From Monosporascus cannonballus (lineage: Eukaryota > Ascomycota > Sordariomycetes > Xylariales), in assembly GCA_004154925.1 (NCBI GenBank), contig QJNS01000043.1, positions 124,001 through 188,000 on the forward strand: 64,000 bases of DNA, given 5' to 3'. Of the stretch, positions 20,949-31,435 are shown piece by piece. The stretch's first letter is position 1. Each line of letters begins with the position of its first letter. The notes below the pieces were generated by a model. That model did not search any database. It had not been told where the DNA came from and saw only the letters and a program-made list of their open reading frames with translations. Made by a program: the position numbers and the translations under genes.

Positions 20949-21604
20949 CTGCTTTGGATGGATGACGGTTTGCTTCTATTAGACTATTGGTGATGAAAAG
21001 GGCCTCCCATAGGTAACCACGTATGATCATGCAGTGTGCGTTCTAATACTACCGAGCTTTTGCATATGCTTCTGTACTAATTGCGATGCCACCCTCTTCG
21101 TCTTCAAGCTGGAATATCCTAGAACCCGTCATATCATATAGCAGGACGAGATGATACTTAAATGCAAGCGGCCAAGGGGCGAGCAAATATCAATATCCCA
21201 CAAGGAATTTGTGATAACAGGCCAACTTAACGTGAAGCGTGTATATAACGTTCTACTATGGATTTTTAGGGAGGCGCGGGTAAGCCCAGTGCGTAAACAA
21301 AGTACAGTAAACATACAACGCTTTGCGGTGCAGGGACCGTCCCGGAATAGACGGGTTCCGAGGGTCATGGTCGAACAATAGGACGGCGTAACCGATAGAA
21401 TATAGTAAGCGGAATGGCCTATTTGAAGGTAATCTCGTTGGTTCCGGACAAGACCGTATGATAGGAACACGGAGATGGATGCTTACAGACTAACCGCGAA
21501 CGTCGGTCGATACGGTGAATATCATGAAGGTGTTCGGCTCCAGCATCGGATCTGGACTCGTCAAGATGACAGGTGCCCCGCGAGACGACCATGACAGGAT
21601 AGAT
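20949..21604. other. Intergenic between two gene relics
   Basis: Frames up to ~113 codons exist on the minus strand (21129-21470), but they start at GTG and show nothing recognisable. I see no terminal inverted repeats. Confidence 0.4.
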
Positions 21605-22060
21605 CTACAGGACGGTGGCCGCCAGATTGGGCGCGAGCATCCACCAGAGTCTCTTCGGCTTCCGCTTCACCATGGACACGAAGAAAGTCGCGGTCCACGT
21701 TACGTAAAGCAGGGCAGAGTTGATCTGAACCACCATCGAGTGCTCGCTATCAGACTCATGCGTCATCCAACCGACTAAACCGAACGGGTAGGAAAGAAAA
21801 CGGAAGAAAAGAAGATTTCACGGTCCAGGTCCTGAGCAGAAACGCAAAAAGTTGCCGTTACCAAGACTCTCACGGCAAGTGCGCCCTCGTTCCATTCCAG
21901 AGAAAACGCCGCCGCGAGCGTCGTGGTGCCCAAGACAGAAGTTGATGACGCCCAGGAGATACCACCGCAACACGCAAGTCAGCAGGCGCGCACTGTAGAC
22001 TAAACGATTTGGCAGGTGAGATAGGTCGTACAAAGTACCGATGCGCTCCCAGCTGTGCAT
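21605..22060 (-). pseudogene. Possible multi-pass membrane protein remnant, perhaps the tail of the F-box gene
   Basis: Hydrophobic blocks occur on the minus strand in changing frames: LLTCVLRWYLLGVI (near 21985-21945), then TTTLAAAFSLEW and VRVLVTATFCVSA (about 21935-21830), and after a gap VVQINSALLYVTWTATFFVS (about 21740-21680), ending in AATVL and a TAG at 21607-21605. The blocks look like successive transmembrane segments but need at least one frame change or intron to connect. They lie directly downstream of the F-box relic on the same strand, so they may be its C-terminal membrane region. No family is recognised; the reading is uncertain. Confidence 0.28.
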
Positions 22061-22170
22061 CTACAGAACCCTAGTCCCTCCTCTCGAAGACTTCGAACGA
22101 GGAGAAGCGAAGATACGGTAAAGCGCACGATACGGCAACTTCCACCGCCCGGAAAATTCCGCGCACTCAC

Positions 22171-23000
22171 AAAGGTCGTGACGAGCCGCCCCACCACCAC
22201 GCACCGTCGGCGGTGGCGAGTCAGCCGTCGTCCCACGAAGCCGCCCAGCGGCACGTCGTCCCCGCTGACGACCCAGCCGCGCACGGGGCACGGCGGCGTC
22301 GCGCACCCGCTCGCGAAGCCGACCGCGGCGCCGTGCTCGCGCTCGTAGGCGTGCGTCTGCCGCGACCGCCAACACCGGAGGCACTGCAAGACGTCCGGCC
22401 GGAGTTAGCGATTTGCCCTGTCTAGTTTATGATTTGCGCGGCTAGTCAAGCGTGACAAGGACATGTTCCGGAAAGGACAGACCCCGTCGAGAAATTTTGT
22501 GCGTTGCCTTATTATCTAAAAGTAAAGGGAAAGGGAAAGGGAAAGGGAAAGGGTACTTCGGAATTTTTTTGAGTCACCGAGCACCAGCTGCGGCTGAACC
22601 GGGGCGCCGGGTCCAGCACGAGGTAACACGGCCACGGCGGCGCGGACAGGCACTCGACGCAGCACGCGCGCCGCAGCGCCGCGACATCCGGGACGCCGTC
22701 GGCGTCGACCACGTGCGCCGCAAGGAACTCCCGGGTGATCAGCCCACGGTACAGCCGGCGCGTTCGGCGCAGGCTCAGGAGGCCCCCCAGGTCCACGCGT
22801 TCCAGGATCATCGGCTACAGCTCAAGGGCTAGCGTGGGCAGCGTCGTCGCCGTCGCTTCCGGCGCGGCCCGCGGTGGGCGGCTACTGTTATCCCTTGTTC
22901 TCTTCGACTCTTCCCAGGAATGCAGTTTGAGGGCCTTGTCAACGTGATGGCCCCGTCCACCGCTCATGGATCTCTCGTTGTACGACGGTTCCCCCGCCAT
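22171..23000 (-). pseudogene. F-box protein relic with an in-frame TAG in the F-box
   Basis: Reading the minus strand, TTLPTLALEL is followed by TAG (22817-22815) and then, in the same frame, PMILERVDLGGLLSLRRT and RRLYRGLITREFL. Together this is an F-box, a Skp1-binding module of SCF ubiquitin ligases. A Cys-rich part follows (RRACCVECLS; SWCS). A predicted 194-bp intron (22577-22384, donor GTGACT, acceptor TTGCAG) joins in phase to CLRCWRSRQTHAYEREHG and RGWVVSGDDVPL, ending at a GTGAGT donor at 22170. Fungal F-box proteins with this kind of CxxCW region exist. The single TAG sits where CAG (Gln) would be natural, which would be a C-to-T change. The weak first donor and the decayed tail also suggest a dead gene. 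The true 5' start is unclear; 23000 is the upstream ATG of the open frame. Confidence 0.5.
22524..22553. repeat. (AAAGGG)5 hexanucleotide repeat
   Basis: Five perfect tandem AAAGGG units. On the minus strand this is a TTTCCC polypyrimidine tract inside the predicted intron of the F-box relic. Confidence 0.95.
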
Positions 23001-23755
23001 GATCTCCGTTCGCGGTACCGAGATGTCTTCTTTCGTCGCATATGGATTCCGTGGGATCCATCCTACGCTTTTGGTAGTTATACGTGCCTTTATCTTAGGA
23101 GTGCCAGGACGGACCGGACCGGGCAGGCTTCATAGCTCCACACGGCCACTCGCCTTATTATATACTTGGAATGGGCCTGGCTTTAGCTAGACCGCGGAGC
23201 AGAGCAGGTTGCCTGCCTTGGGAAACGTAATGAAAAGGCAGGGCCGACGCGCCGTCCAGCTGAGGCTGAGTCACTTGACCTGTGCGGGTGGTATTAAATC
23301 CGCCTTTGCCTCCTAAGCTTCTTTCGTCTACGGATATATCTAGGCATTAACGGGTGGTTAACCATACTTTCTATTCGAGAAATGAAGAAGAAAGCTACTC
23401 ATGAGCGTTTGTTTCCTTACAATGACGCATAAGTACATTACTAACGTCTAAGTATATGGTGCATGGTCTATGACCTATCCGACAGGATGGACTATGGGTT
23501 GTCTCAAATTACGTCCAGCAGCGCCTGATTTGGGGCGTTAGAAATGATCGGAGTAGCCGGACATGTTACGAGACAGCTGCAAGTAAGCTGTGGCGATAAG
23601 TGCAATGTCCTGTTGCTGCAGAAGTGACGGAGGCCCGAGAATAGGTAGCCATGGAAGCCCCTAGGGTAGCAATAAGTGGTGATGGTTCGATGCCCTACTT
23701 TAACCTAAGGCAGGTGGCAGAATTTGCTGGTCATGAAATGCTCTCGCTGATATCC
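23001..23755. other. Intergenic, no supported gene
   Basis: Lies between the F-box relic and the 3' end of the bna1 gene. Only short frames are present. I see nothing else. Confidence 0.45.
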
Positions 23756-24428
23756 TTACTCAATGTTAGGGTCCTTGATGGATCCGGGCTTCGGCACGGA
23801 GTTCGCGAGCGCGCCGCAAGCCTTACACCTCCTGTTCTCCTCGCTGGCCATGAACTGCTCGATGGCGGCCTTGATCTGCGTGCCCAGGTCGGTGCAGTGG
23901 AAGGCGGCCTCGTGGACGGCCTCGCCGCACTCCTGGCAGTACCAGCGCATCCGGTCGACGACGCCCTCGGGCCGCCTCTGCTCGAGGACCACGCCGACGG
24001 TATCGGCGAACCGCACGGGGTTGTGGGGCGTGTTGCCCGGGAGCAGGAACATGTCGCCCTCCCGGATGATGATGTCCCTGAATTCGCCCTCGTCGACCAC
24101 CTTCAGCATCATGGCGCCCTTGTGTTGGTAGAACCACTCGGGGGTCTGGTTGATGTGGTAGTCCGTCCGCGCGTTCGGACCACCCACGATCTGATTGGGC
24201 AGGTTAACTGTTGTAATTGAGTGGGTGAGGGGCTCTACCTGGCTTGGAAAAGTCCGTAACTAACCATGACGGTGAAGTCCTCATTGTATACGCAATAGTT
24301 GTTGACTGGCGGCTTTAACAAATGGGAGTTCTCTTCGAGCCTGTAAATGAAACGTTAACCGTTTGTCGGTTGCTGAAGCTATAGCCATCGACTCACCACT
24401 TGGGCAAATTGACAGGGGGGGCCAGCAT
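23756..24428 (-). CDS. bna1: 3-hydroxyanthranilate 3,4-dioxygenase
   Basis: This cytosolic non-haem iron enzyme opens the ring of 3-hydroxyanthranilate to the semialdehyde that cyclises to quinolinate, in de novo NAD synthesis from tryptophan. Minus-strand exons 24428-24397, 24340-24265 and 24190-23756 give 180 residues. Donors are GTGAGT and GTTAGT, acceptors CAG. The N-terminus [20 protein letters not shown] and the cupin core are intact: [16 protein letters not shown] carries the His/Glu/His-type metal ligands expected of the family, and [13 protein letters not shown] supplies the second cupin motif. The C-terminal CxxC pairs (WYCQECGE and RRCKACG) form the rubredoxin-like zinc site typical of fungal and bacterial enzymes. 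It is transcribed divergently from the copper transporter at 25151. The last exon is strikingly GC-rich compared with the first two. Confidence 0.96.
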
Positions 24429-25150
24429 TGTCACAGGTTTGGATTTATACTACTTTGGAAATGGGACTTGAGACCTTGAACGTGTAGAGTAGAGGGGCTT
24501 AGAATAGTTGCAGTGAGTGAGCTAAGGCCCACAGCTACTCTAGGAGATGTAGAGCCGAGTCTGTAAATTCGGTTGCTTCTAGGTTCGATGAGTTCAGCTT
24601 TCATATATCCCTATCTGGAGGCTTATCATAGAACTATCGACAAGACGACTGGTCTGATTTTATAATCCAAGGATGCCCCATACATCTCCAAGGTAGCTAG
24701 CTATTTATTATTAACAACCTGTTAGTTTTGGAGTCGCAAGTCCATACATAGCTCCCGCAATCAGCCGATGATATCGGGAATCCTCAATAACCAGATGATG
24801 CCTCCGTCTGCGAAGTGCTGAGGGGGGCGGCGGGGTTCAGTAGAGGAGGGTGCGCACGTTAGCATCAGCCACGACAGCCACACCAGCCACAATTAGCGGT
24901 CCGTCTCAGCCCGTGCCCATGCCATCCCGCCCGACGTGGCACGTCTTGAGCTCCGTCGATCCCCTCATGATCATCTGAGATGAGCAATTTTGAGCAAGTT
25001 CAGGCGTACATATATATATATTTATATACACCCCGCAACCCGTAGTAATTCCCAGTGACCATAAGCCATCGTAGAAGCTTTGTTAACGACAATTGCGCCT
25101 TGATCGGTCGGAACAGCCTTAGAAGAAACTAAGGATCTTTGACCCAGAAG
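24429..25150. promoter_or_regulatory. Shared upstream region of bna1 (-) and copper transporter (+)
   Basis: This 720-bp region lies between two divergent starts and so should hold both promoters. A TATATATATATTTATATA stretch at about 25010-25026 lies ~125 bp before the transporter ATG and is a candidate TATA region. GAGC- and GCTC-type sequences, the core of the fungal copper-responsive Mac1/Cuf1 motif, are present (TTTTGAGCAAG near 24989), but too short to be conclusive. Confidence 0.35.
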
Positions 25151-26168
25151 ATGGACCACTCGCACATGGACCACGGTGGCCACGGCGGTCACGGCGACAT
25201 GGACATGGGCGGCGATATGTGTAGCATGAACGTAAGAAGGAAGACCCGACACGACTCTCGCCCAGGCGGAGAAGACCTTGCCGTGCCGTGCGGGCCGGCT
25301 AGCTAACAACGGCCCGGCCGCGTGTGACAGATGCTCTTCACCTGGGACACGACGAACCTCTGCATCGTCTTCCACCAGTGGCGCGTCCGCGGACCCGCGT
25401 CGCTGGTCGTCTCCCTGATGGCCATCGTGGCCATCTGCGCAGGCTACGAGGCCCTACGGGAGGCGACGAGGCGGTACGAGGCCTGGACCGATAAGCAGGA
25501 GGAGGCTGCCGGACCGAGTGAGTTCCTCCCCGTCTCCCCTCCGCACGACTTTTCTTTCTTTCGTCCCCCTTCACACTCCTGTCTTTGCCCTCAGCCCCAG
25601 AGAGCCGGGCCGTGTCGGTGGGGAAGTAATTTCCTCCCCCGTATTTCCCGGTTCGGAATGCCTAGTCGGAAGAGTAAATGAGCTCCCCAGGCTAAGCAAG
25701 ACGTCTGCCACCCCCCTGGGGTCGCGCGGGCGGTGAGGAACAAAAGACCAAGACAGAGACGGACAAGCTGTTGACGAGGACACGCCGTTCCTGTGGCCAG
25801 GGCGCAGCAACCAGGGCGAGGTGGGCAAGCGGAGGCGCCTGATCAAGTCGGTCCTGTACGGCGTCCAGAACTTCTACGCGTTCATGATCATGTGAGTACC
25901 CAAAACCACGTCCCCTCCCCCTCCCCCTCCGGCCCCCAGCCTCGACAAGTTGGGGAATTGGGAGCTGTGAGAGAATATCCGCAGAGAGGAGAGAGATAGT
26001 GAGAATGAGAGTTATGTGCGAGTATGAGGTTAACGCTGGGGTCGTCGAAGGTTGCTATTCATGACCTACAACGGTTGGGTTATGATTGCCGTCGCCGTCG
26101 GGGCCGGAATCGGTTACTACGTCTTCGGGTCGCACACTAAAGTCACGAAGGAGACTGCCTGCCACTAG
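25151..26168 (+). CDS. CTR-family copper transporter
   Basis: This is a high-affinity Cu(I) channel subunit of the CTR/SLC31 family, which works as a trimer in the plasma or vacuolar membrane. Four exons are proposed: 25151-25231, 25331-25517, 25768-25891 and 26051-26168 (169 residues). Donors are GTAAGA, GTGAGT and GTGAGT. The N-terminus is a Met/His copper-binding region (MDHSHMDH, HGDMDMGGDM). TM1 includes LVVSLMAIVAICAGYEAL. TM2 carries the MxxxM selectivity motif in MLLFMTYNG. TM3 carries GxxxG in GAGIGYYVFG. The tail ends KETACH. The acceptor of exon 3 is ambiguous: AAG before 25768 or another in-phase AAG about 15 bases upstream. It is divergent from bna1 and convergent with the Nudix gene. 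Whether it is Ctr2- or Ctr3-like cannot be settled by eye. Confidence 0.93.
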
Positions 26169-26466
26169 GGAGCCCCTTCGCCCCGCACTCTTTTTGGACG
26201 CGGGCTGGGATGTGCACGGGTAGGCAAGTTACCAGCTTGACCGCGTGGTTTGTTGAGAGCCTCGTAGTGGCGAACCGAAAGGGGATTCAAAGTTAGGAAA
26301 GACACTATGCGACGGAGTCTTTGGCGGCCTGGGCCTTAAATCTTTTATAATCTCTATATCCCGAATGCAATGCCGGTGCAGATAAACTGGCTCGGTCTAT
26401 TATCAACCCCCCCCCCCCTGTTCCGTGCATCGCAGTTTCCTTCTTTCTCTATAGTTTATCATCTAA
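26169..26466. other. Convergent 3' flanks with a C12 run
   Basis: About 300 bp between the convergent copper transporter and Nudix genes, so it holds both terminators. It contains a run of 12 C at 26407-26418 and T/C-rich DNA after it. Confidence 0.5.
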
Positions 26467-28063
26467 CTATATCTTGGTCTCGTTGACGACCTCCCTGGTG
26501 GCCTCGACACCAACCTCGCGGGTGCGCCTCTTCTCGGGCAGCTGGCCCTCGGCCTCGAGCCGCCGGATCATCTCCTCGTCCCCGAGGTGCGCGTTGTGCT
26601 CGAACTCGGGCTCCTCGGCGTACGCGATGCGCGCCGCGTCCACGAGGATCCGCCCCGTGAAACCCCAGACCAGGAATCTCTGCGGCTGCGCCGCCTCCTG
26701 CTGCTCGTCCGTCTCGTCCGCCAGCACCGCCTGGCCGCCCTCCCTCCGTCTCGGCCTGGTGACCCGCTGGTTGTCGACGGGCACGTGGAAGTTGTGCACC
26801 CGCCACGGCTGGCCGTGCACCTGCACCCAGTACCCGTCGTACCAGTCGCCGGGCGGCAGCGCCGGCGCCACCTCCTTGCCCTCGCCGCCATCATTACCAG
26901 GAAGCCCCGACGGCTCCTCGTCCCGCGCATTGAGGAAGTTGTGGAACGGCGCTGAGAACACGGCCGCGACCTCTTTAGCGTCGAGCCGCGGGATCATGCC
27001 CTCGTCGACGGTCAGAGCCGGTCGCGACCCGTCCGAGGAGTCGTGGTTATCCGCATGCAGGAATGCGACGCACGGCCGCGCCACGAGGTCCGTCCGTGCC
27101 AGGTTGCAGGGCAGGCTGCACAGCGGCTCGATCCGGAACGGCTTCGGGATCTTGGCGTCATCCATAGGGAGTCCGATCTCTTCCCATGCCTCGCGTCGCG
27201 CGATCTGGTCTGTCATGCACCCTACCGTCAGCCACGGATTCTAGACTGTAACTCGGCATCAATGCATGTGTCCCGTGTGCCCGCCGGGGTTTGGATAGGA
27301 TGCTGCTTCTCACGTACATGGTGTTTCGAGCGGCGAGTCTGCCTTGCCGCCTGGGAACGCCGCATGTCCTGTAACCCAGATCGAGCCCGTGTCAGCCAGC
27401 AAGCCAGCCGGTCGGTCAGTCAGTTAGGGGAGGGCAAAGAAAGATCAGATAGCCTCTTAGGTCCGTAGCGGAAACCAAGCCGACATCGACACGTCTGCGG
27501 GAAAGGGAATGGTGCCGCCGCATACCGGAGAAGCTTCGCAGGCTCGCGGCGCGCATCGTGATGACGACCCGTAAGTCGCCCCGGCGGTCCGCGAACAGCA
27601 GGACCAACACGGCCGCGCGCCGGCTCACGTGTAGGCGGTCCCACGTCGGGAAGGGCGGCGGCTTGTAGGCGCGGAGACGCGCGATGGCGGCCTTTGATCG
27701 CATAAGCAATTTGTTTAGTTCTTGTCTCTTCCCTCACTTGAGGATGGTTGTGTGCGCGAATGCATGTATGTAGGTAGGTAGGTGGGTAGACGTTTAGCTA
27801 GCTAGCGACTACACAGTAAAACTTATACTGACCGCCGATACTGCGTTGAGCGGGCCCATGGTTGACGCATCCCAGTAGTACGAGGCTGCCGGATATTGTT
27901 GTTCTTCTTGCGAGTCGAGGACGAGGGCGAGGTCAGCGGGTAGGGTGGTCGATGTCGTAGTCGTTGAGCTGCTGACAGTCTGAATGACGTCGGGCTTCTC
28001 GAGCACGGCGGTTCCGGGGGTCGTCTCGTCGGAGCAACCGCTGTTGACAGCGTCACTCATCAT
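26467..28063 (-). CDS. Nudix hydrolase of the CoA-diphosphatase (Pcd1/NUDT7-8) type
   Basis: Nudix enzymes cleave nucleoside diphosphates linked to another group; this subgroup mainly acts on (oxidised) CoA. Minus-strand exons 28063-27842, 27691-27526, 27368-27318 and 27209-26467 give 393 residues. Donors are GTATCG, GTATGC and GTACGT; acceptors AAG, CAG and CAG. The Nudix box is split by the third intron: FPGGKADSPLETPY joins to QIARREAWEEIGLP, keeping the essential REAWEE. Between the box glycine and its first glutamate there are six residues rather than five. LRAYKPPPFPTWDRL precedes the core, and the domain ends near RFLVWGFTGRILVDAAR. The first exon (Ser/Thr-rich, MSDAVNSG...) and its splice are the least certain part; an alternative start is the ATG at 27703. 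The C-terminus (TKI) is not a clear peroxisomal signal. Confidence 0.87.
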
Positions 28064-28707
28064 AGGAAAGTGATCAATCGCATTTAAGGCCGAGGGTTTA
28101 TCATCGTTAGTTATATCATGAACACGATTATCATTGGATATTGCATGTACACGTTATCCGCCCATCATTCCGTCAGCGGGCAAGTAGTGGTAGACTATGG
28201 TGGGGTGGGGGTTGACCCCACATCGAGACCCGGCCCGTAACCGAGGAGCCGATGCTCCACACCTACGTAGGTAGCGATGTAATTCTCCAGGCAATATTGC
28301 GCTGCTATATTTGTCCCTTGAACTGCCGATAGCTGGTTCCCCTACCCCTTAAACTCCACTGACTATAACGGGGTATAAGTTGGGGCCTAGGTAAAAGCGA
28401 CCTTCAGAGATGCACCATAGAAGCTTTGATCAATTACCATCATGACACACCGAATTAAGCATCAATTCTCGGTTCCTTCGGCGGCGTCTTTGTTGGTAGC
28501 ATTCTTGACAAAGGCGGCGAGTCGGTGCCGGAAGCAATCTTCATGCCAGCGGCTAGTCCATTTCGCCTTTGTCCTCCCTTCAGGTGAGAGCCCAAGGAGA
28601 CGGTCCGCACAGGCGCGACATGGTATCTCCTTGATAATCCGAGCCATCCAGTAGAGGGCAATCCTGGTAGACCAAGCAGAGAGGTCTGGGGACAGTGAGT
28701 TCACGAC
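28064..28707. other. Intergenic between Nudix gene and disordered-protein gene
   Basis: A divergent promoter region. It includes the palindrome ACCTACGTAGGT at 28261-28272. A minus-strand open frame (28462-28704) contains a CxxC...HxxC-like string (PCRACA, then WHEDCF), but it has no ATG start and is not convincing as a gene. Confidence 0.4.
28261..28272. repeat. Palindromic ACCTACGTAGGT element
   Basis: A perfect 12-bp palindrome related to the dispersed TACCTA/TAGGTA motif. Confidence 0.6.
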
Positions 28708-30067
28708 ATGGGAACCGGAAATAGTAGTAGCCAGCGTGACCGGAATATCCGAGAGACGGGATGGAAATCGGCCAAGAACCTCTTTCCACCGCCCAAGGAC
28801 TTACCAGACTATGCCACAAGGTCTCTTCCTCCGCCGCCATCGTCCAGTTCCTCATCTGTCTATGAGTCCGACCAAAGTTCTCAACAACTAACGCAGCACC
28901 AGCTATTCAGGGGTGATGCACAGGAAGATGCTCATTTAAGCACCAGCTTCCTGGGATCTGTAGACGAATCAGCATTAGCAATGGTCCGTCCACCCAGTAT
29001 AGTTACGAATTTCCAAGAGCCGCAGGAACAAGACGAAATAGCTTCCGGACACAAGGTTCTGAGACTTAAGACCCGTGGCGACTCTGAAGTCAGCCCGATA
29101 TTGACGCCCCCGTCCGGGAAGGATACCCATCACCAGTATAATGTCTCGCCACTCTCCCCTGACGGCTCCCTACACAGTTTTAACACAGCTGTGTCGGAGC
29201 TGGATCGCTTGTCATACATATCTAAAGTCTCTGGATCCGAGGAGAAGCATCTGGACGGGTCGGAACGACGACAGTCTTCTCAGGTAAGCCGTCCACTGGG
29301 ACAGAGCTCACTAGGATTCCAGCCATTGGCAGTTCAGGCTGACCAACTGCATCCGCGGTTGCAGAGAATCAATCTTAGATACAGCGACCCTGGGAGTCCG
29401 CTTGGCGGGACAATGGATCCAAGGTATCCAGGAGAGCCGAGCCCTGATGTCGGCAGGCCATCTAGTTCCCGCCAGGAGCATTCCGCTGGTGTTCATTCGG
29501 CAGCACAGGAGTCCCAGATGACGAGGCAATGTCATTACGGGTCAGGGGGCCAGAACGCCATTGAACAAGAGGTCGTGGCCAGAGAACGCAAAGTAATGTT
29601 TGCCGGCGCGAAAGTTGGTAGCTTTTCCAATCGAACAACAATTGCAGCTCAACGCCACGCGCCACCACCGCTAAAGTTATGCGAGCGGGCATTGGCAGAG
29701 ACCTACGTCAAGACAGAAAACCACGTCAAGACGCCGTTCCCTCCGCGGACCAATTCTGGCTCTTCCGACAAGAGCGTTTTTCGAGGAAGATGACGTGAAT
29801 ACGAAGCAAAATCGTCGCATGTCCAGCTTGTCTGGATTCGCAAAATCCCTCCGGCCTACCTCGTCGCACAAGGGTGAAGCTAGCGGTTCCGCAAAGGGCG
29901 AGGTCCACAAAACTGAAGAGCACAGCAGAGCTTCACCAATGCCGACTGTGAAGGACATACTGTCTAAAGCAAGGTCAGGTCTCAAAATTGGTTCTCATGA
30001 ATCCAAGCATGAGAAGAGGAGAGTGAACCTAAAGCGCCAAATCAGGGTCGGAAATGTAGAAGAGTGA
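28708..30067 (+). pseudogene. Disordered Ser/Pro-rich protein, frameshifted near its C-terminus
   Basis: An open frame of 361 codons from ATG 28708 stops at 29793. The next frame then continues at once with coherent coding sequence (FEEDDVNTKQNRRMSSL, SGFAKSLRPTSS, VKDILSKARSGLKIG) to a TGA at 30067. Removing one T from the T5 run at 29777-29781 would join them (SVFEEDDVN) into 452 residues. The protein is Ser/Pro/Gln-rich and low-complexity, with PPPPSSSSSS and SPILTPPSG, and a basic C-terminus (KHEKRRVNLKRQIR). I recognise no domain. It is either an active gene with a sequencing error in a homopolymer or a recently disabled gene; if neither, the protein is a 361-residue truncated form. No intron fits the junction. 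Confidence 0.6.
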
Positions 30068-31435
30068 TCTGAGGGGTGATAGAAAAAGTGGCTATAGCAC
30101 AGTGGACCGATAGAACCGCATATGCTAAGCTCCCTCTATTGTCGCGAATCGAGAAATTACTATTAGTGACTGGGAGACTCTGACAGGTTGCGGCAAAACG
30201 GGCATGCAGCTTAAAAGCACTCTAGTGTTAGAGCCCGAAAGCTTCATTGAATTTGAGGGGAAGACCAACTTCAAAGTCAGGTAGAAACTGGGGCGCGAAC
30301 CGTGGGACAAGCTATGCGGTTCGAAAGCGGGCCGCCCCATCCTCACCTATCCATCCATAGCCGTGTTTTTGATGCCATCAGCTGGCAGTGCAAGCTTCCA
30401 CCTCCCAGTAATGACCCAGTCATCCAACGCGTGATGACCGGGCCAGCAGAACCTCAGTCACTCACCGAGTCCATGGGAACAGTCACATGAAGGGTTCTGA
30501 GTTGAGCAGAGGTAGGAAGTGTTGGGAAGCAAAATCGGATGTCTCGTATATTCAGCTTGATTGCATCACGAGATGAGTTATGGCTGATAAGACGGAAGTT
30601 GAAAATGTCCTCCGATATTTGAAGTCGAGTCGTTGTCGTTAAAATAAAGCACCTGGTTTCAAGTATCCGGTGCGTAAACGGTAGGTGTCTTGGCGCAGGA
30701 TGCCACCTGATTTGCAACAAATTTACAGTATCTGGAAAGTTAGCAAAGAGGCAGAAGGCTGACCACTGTCATCAGGAACCTGAGGTCCAATGCCGTGCTG
30801 ACGTTCTCACAGTGCTGTTACTTAATCTGTTTTACATAATACCTAGTACCAAGGCATCGATCCCGCCGACAGGTACGGAGCTTCTGAGCTCCTAGAGTTG
30901 GGGTCGATGATGGCTCACAGCCCACTAGACTACCTAGTACGTACCAAGCGCTAAGCTGGGTACCGGTAAAGGAAAATATGAGCTGAGGTTATGTGCACCT
31001 ATTAGCTCGGAGCTAGTGCTAGCACGAGATATAGCCTGCAGATTTCATGTACCTACCTAGGTAGGCATTGACGGGGTATGTACCGGCCAGCCTATAGGTA
31101 TATGTACGTACACACTAGTTAGGTACAGCCAGGTTTGGAACCCCAAAATTCCCCGGGGGTTCCCCTTCCATTCGAATCACCTAAATATTAGCAGCAACTT
31201 TCCAACCTCAGCCCTTCTGCGGTTCTCAAAGTTGTTGGGCACCCGCCGTTCCATTTCTGATCCTGCGTCTTCTTCTTGCTATATCACAAACCCTGAGGTG
31301 GTCAGAGGCGCCTGTCTAGACGCCGGCCTCGGGTCTGACATCATATATCCGAGATCCATACCAACTATTAGTGTCATCACACATATTGTTCTACACTAGG
31401 CTTCGACGTAAGCAGTCACCGCCGCAGAAGACGTT
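30068..31435. other. Intergenic, motif-rich
   Basis: No supported gene. 30840-31130 is dense in TACCTAG/CTAGGTA/GGTACC elements, including a perfect 14-bp palindrome at 31052-31065. The ~250 bp before 31436 are the Chk2 gene promoter/leader. Confidence 0.5.
31052..31065. repeat. Palindrome CCTACCTAGGTAGG
   Basis: A perfect 14-bp palindrome, the best copy in this window of the recurrent intergenic motif; function unknown. Confidence 0.7.

Noticed and set aside
23651..24220. 189-codon plus-strand frame over bna1
   Set aside because: Antisense shadow; the minus strand encodes an intact dioxygenase with metal ligands.
26474..27244. 256-codon plus-strand frame over the Nudix gene
   Set aside because: Ser/Arg-rich composition typical of a shadow of GC-rich coding sequence; the minus strand carries the Nudix motif.
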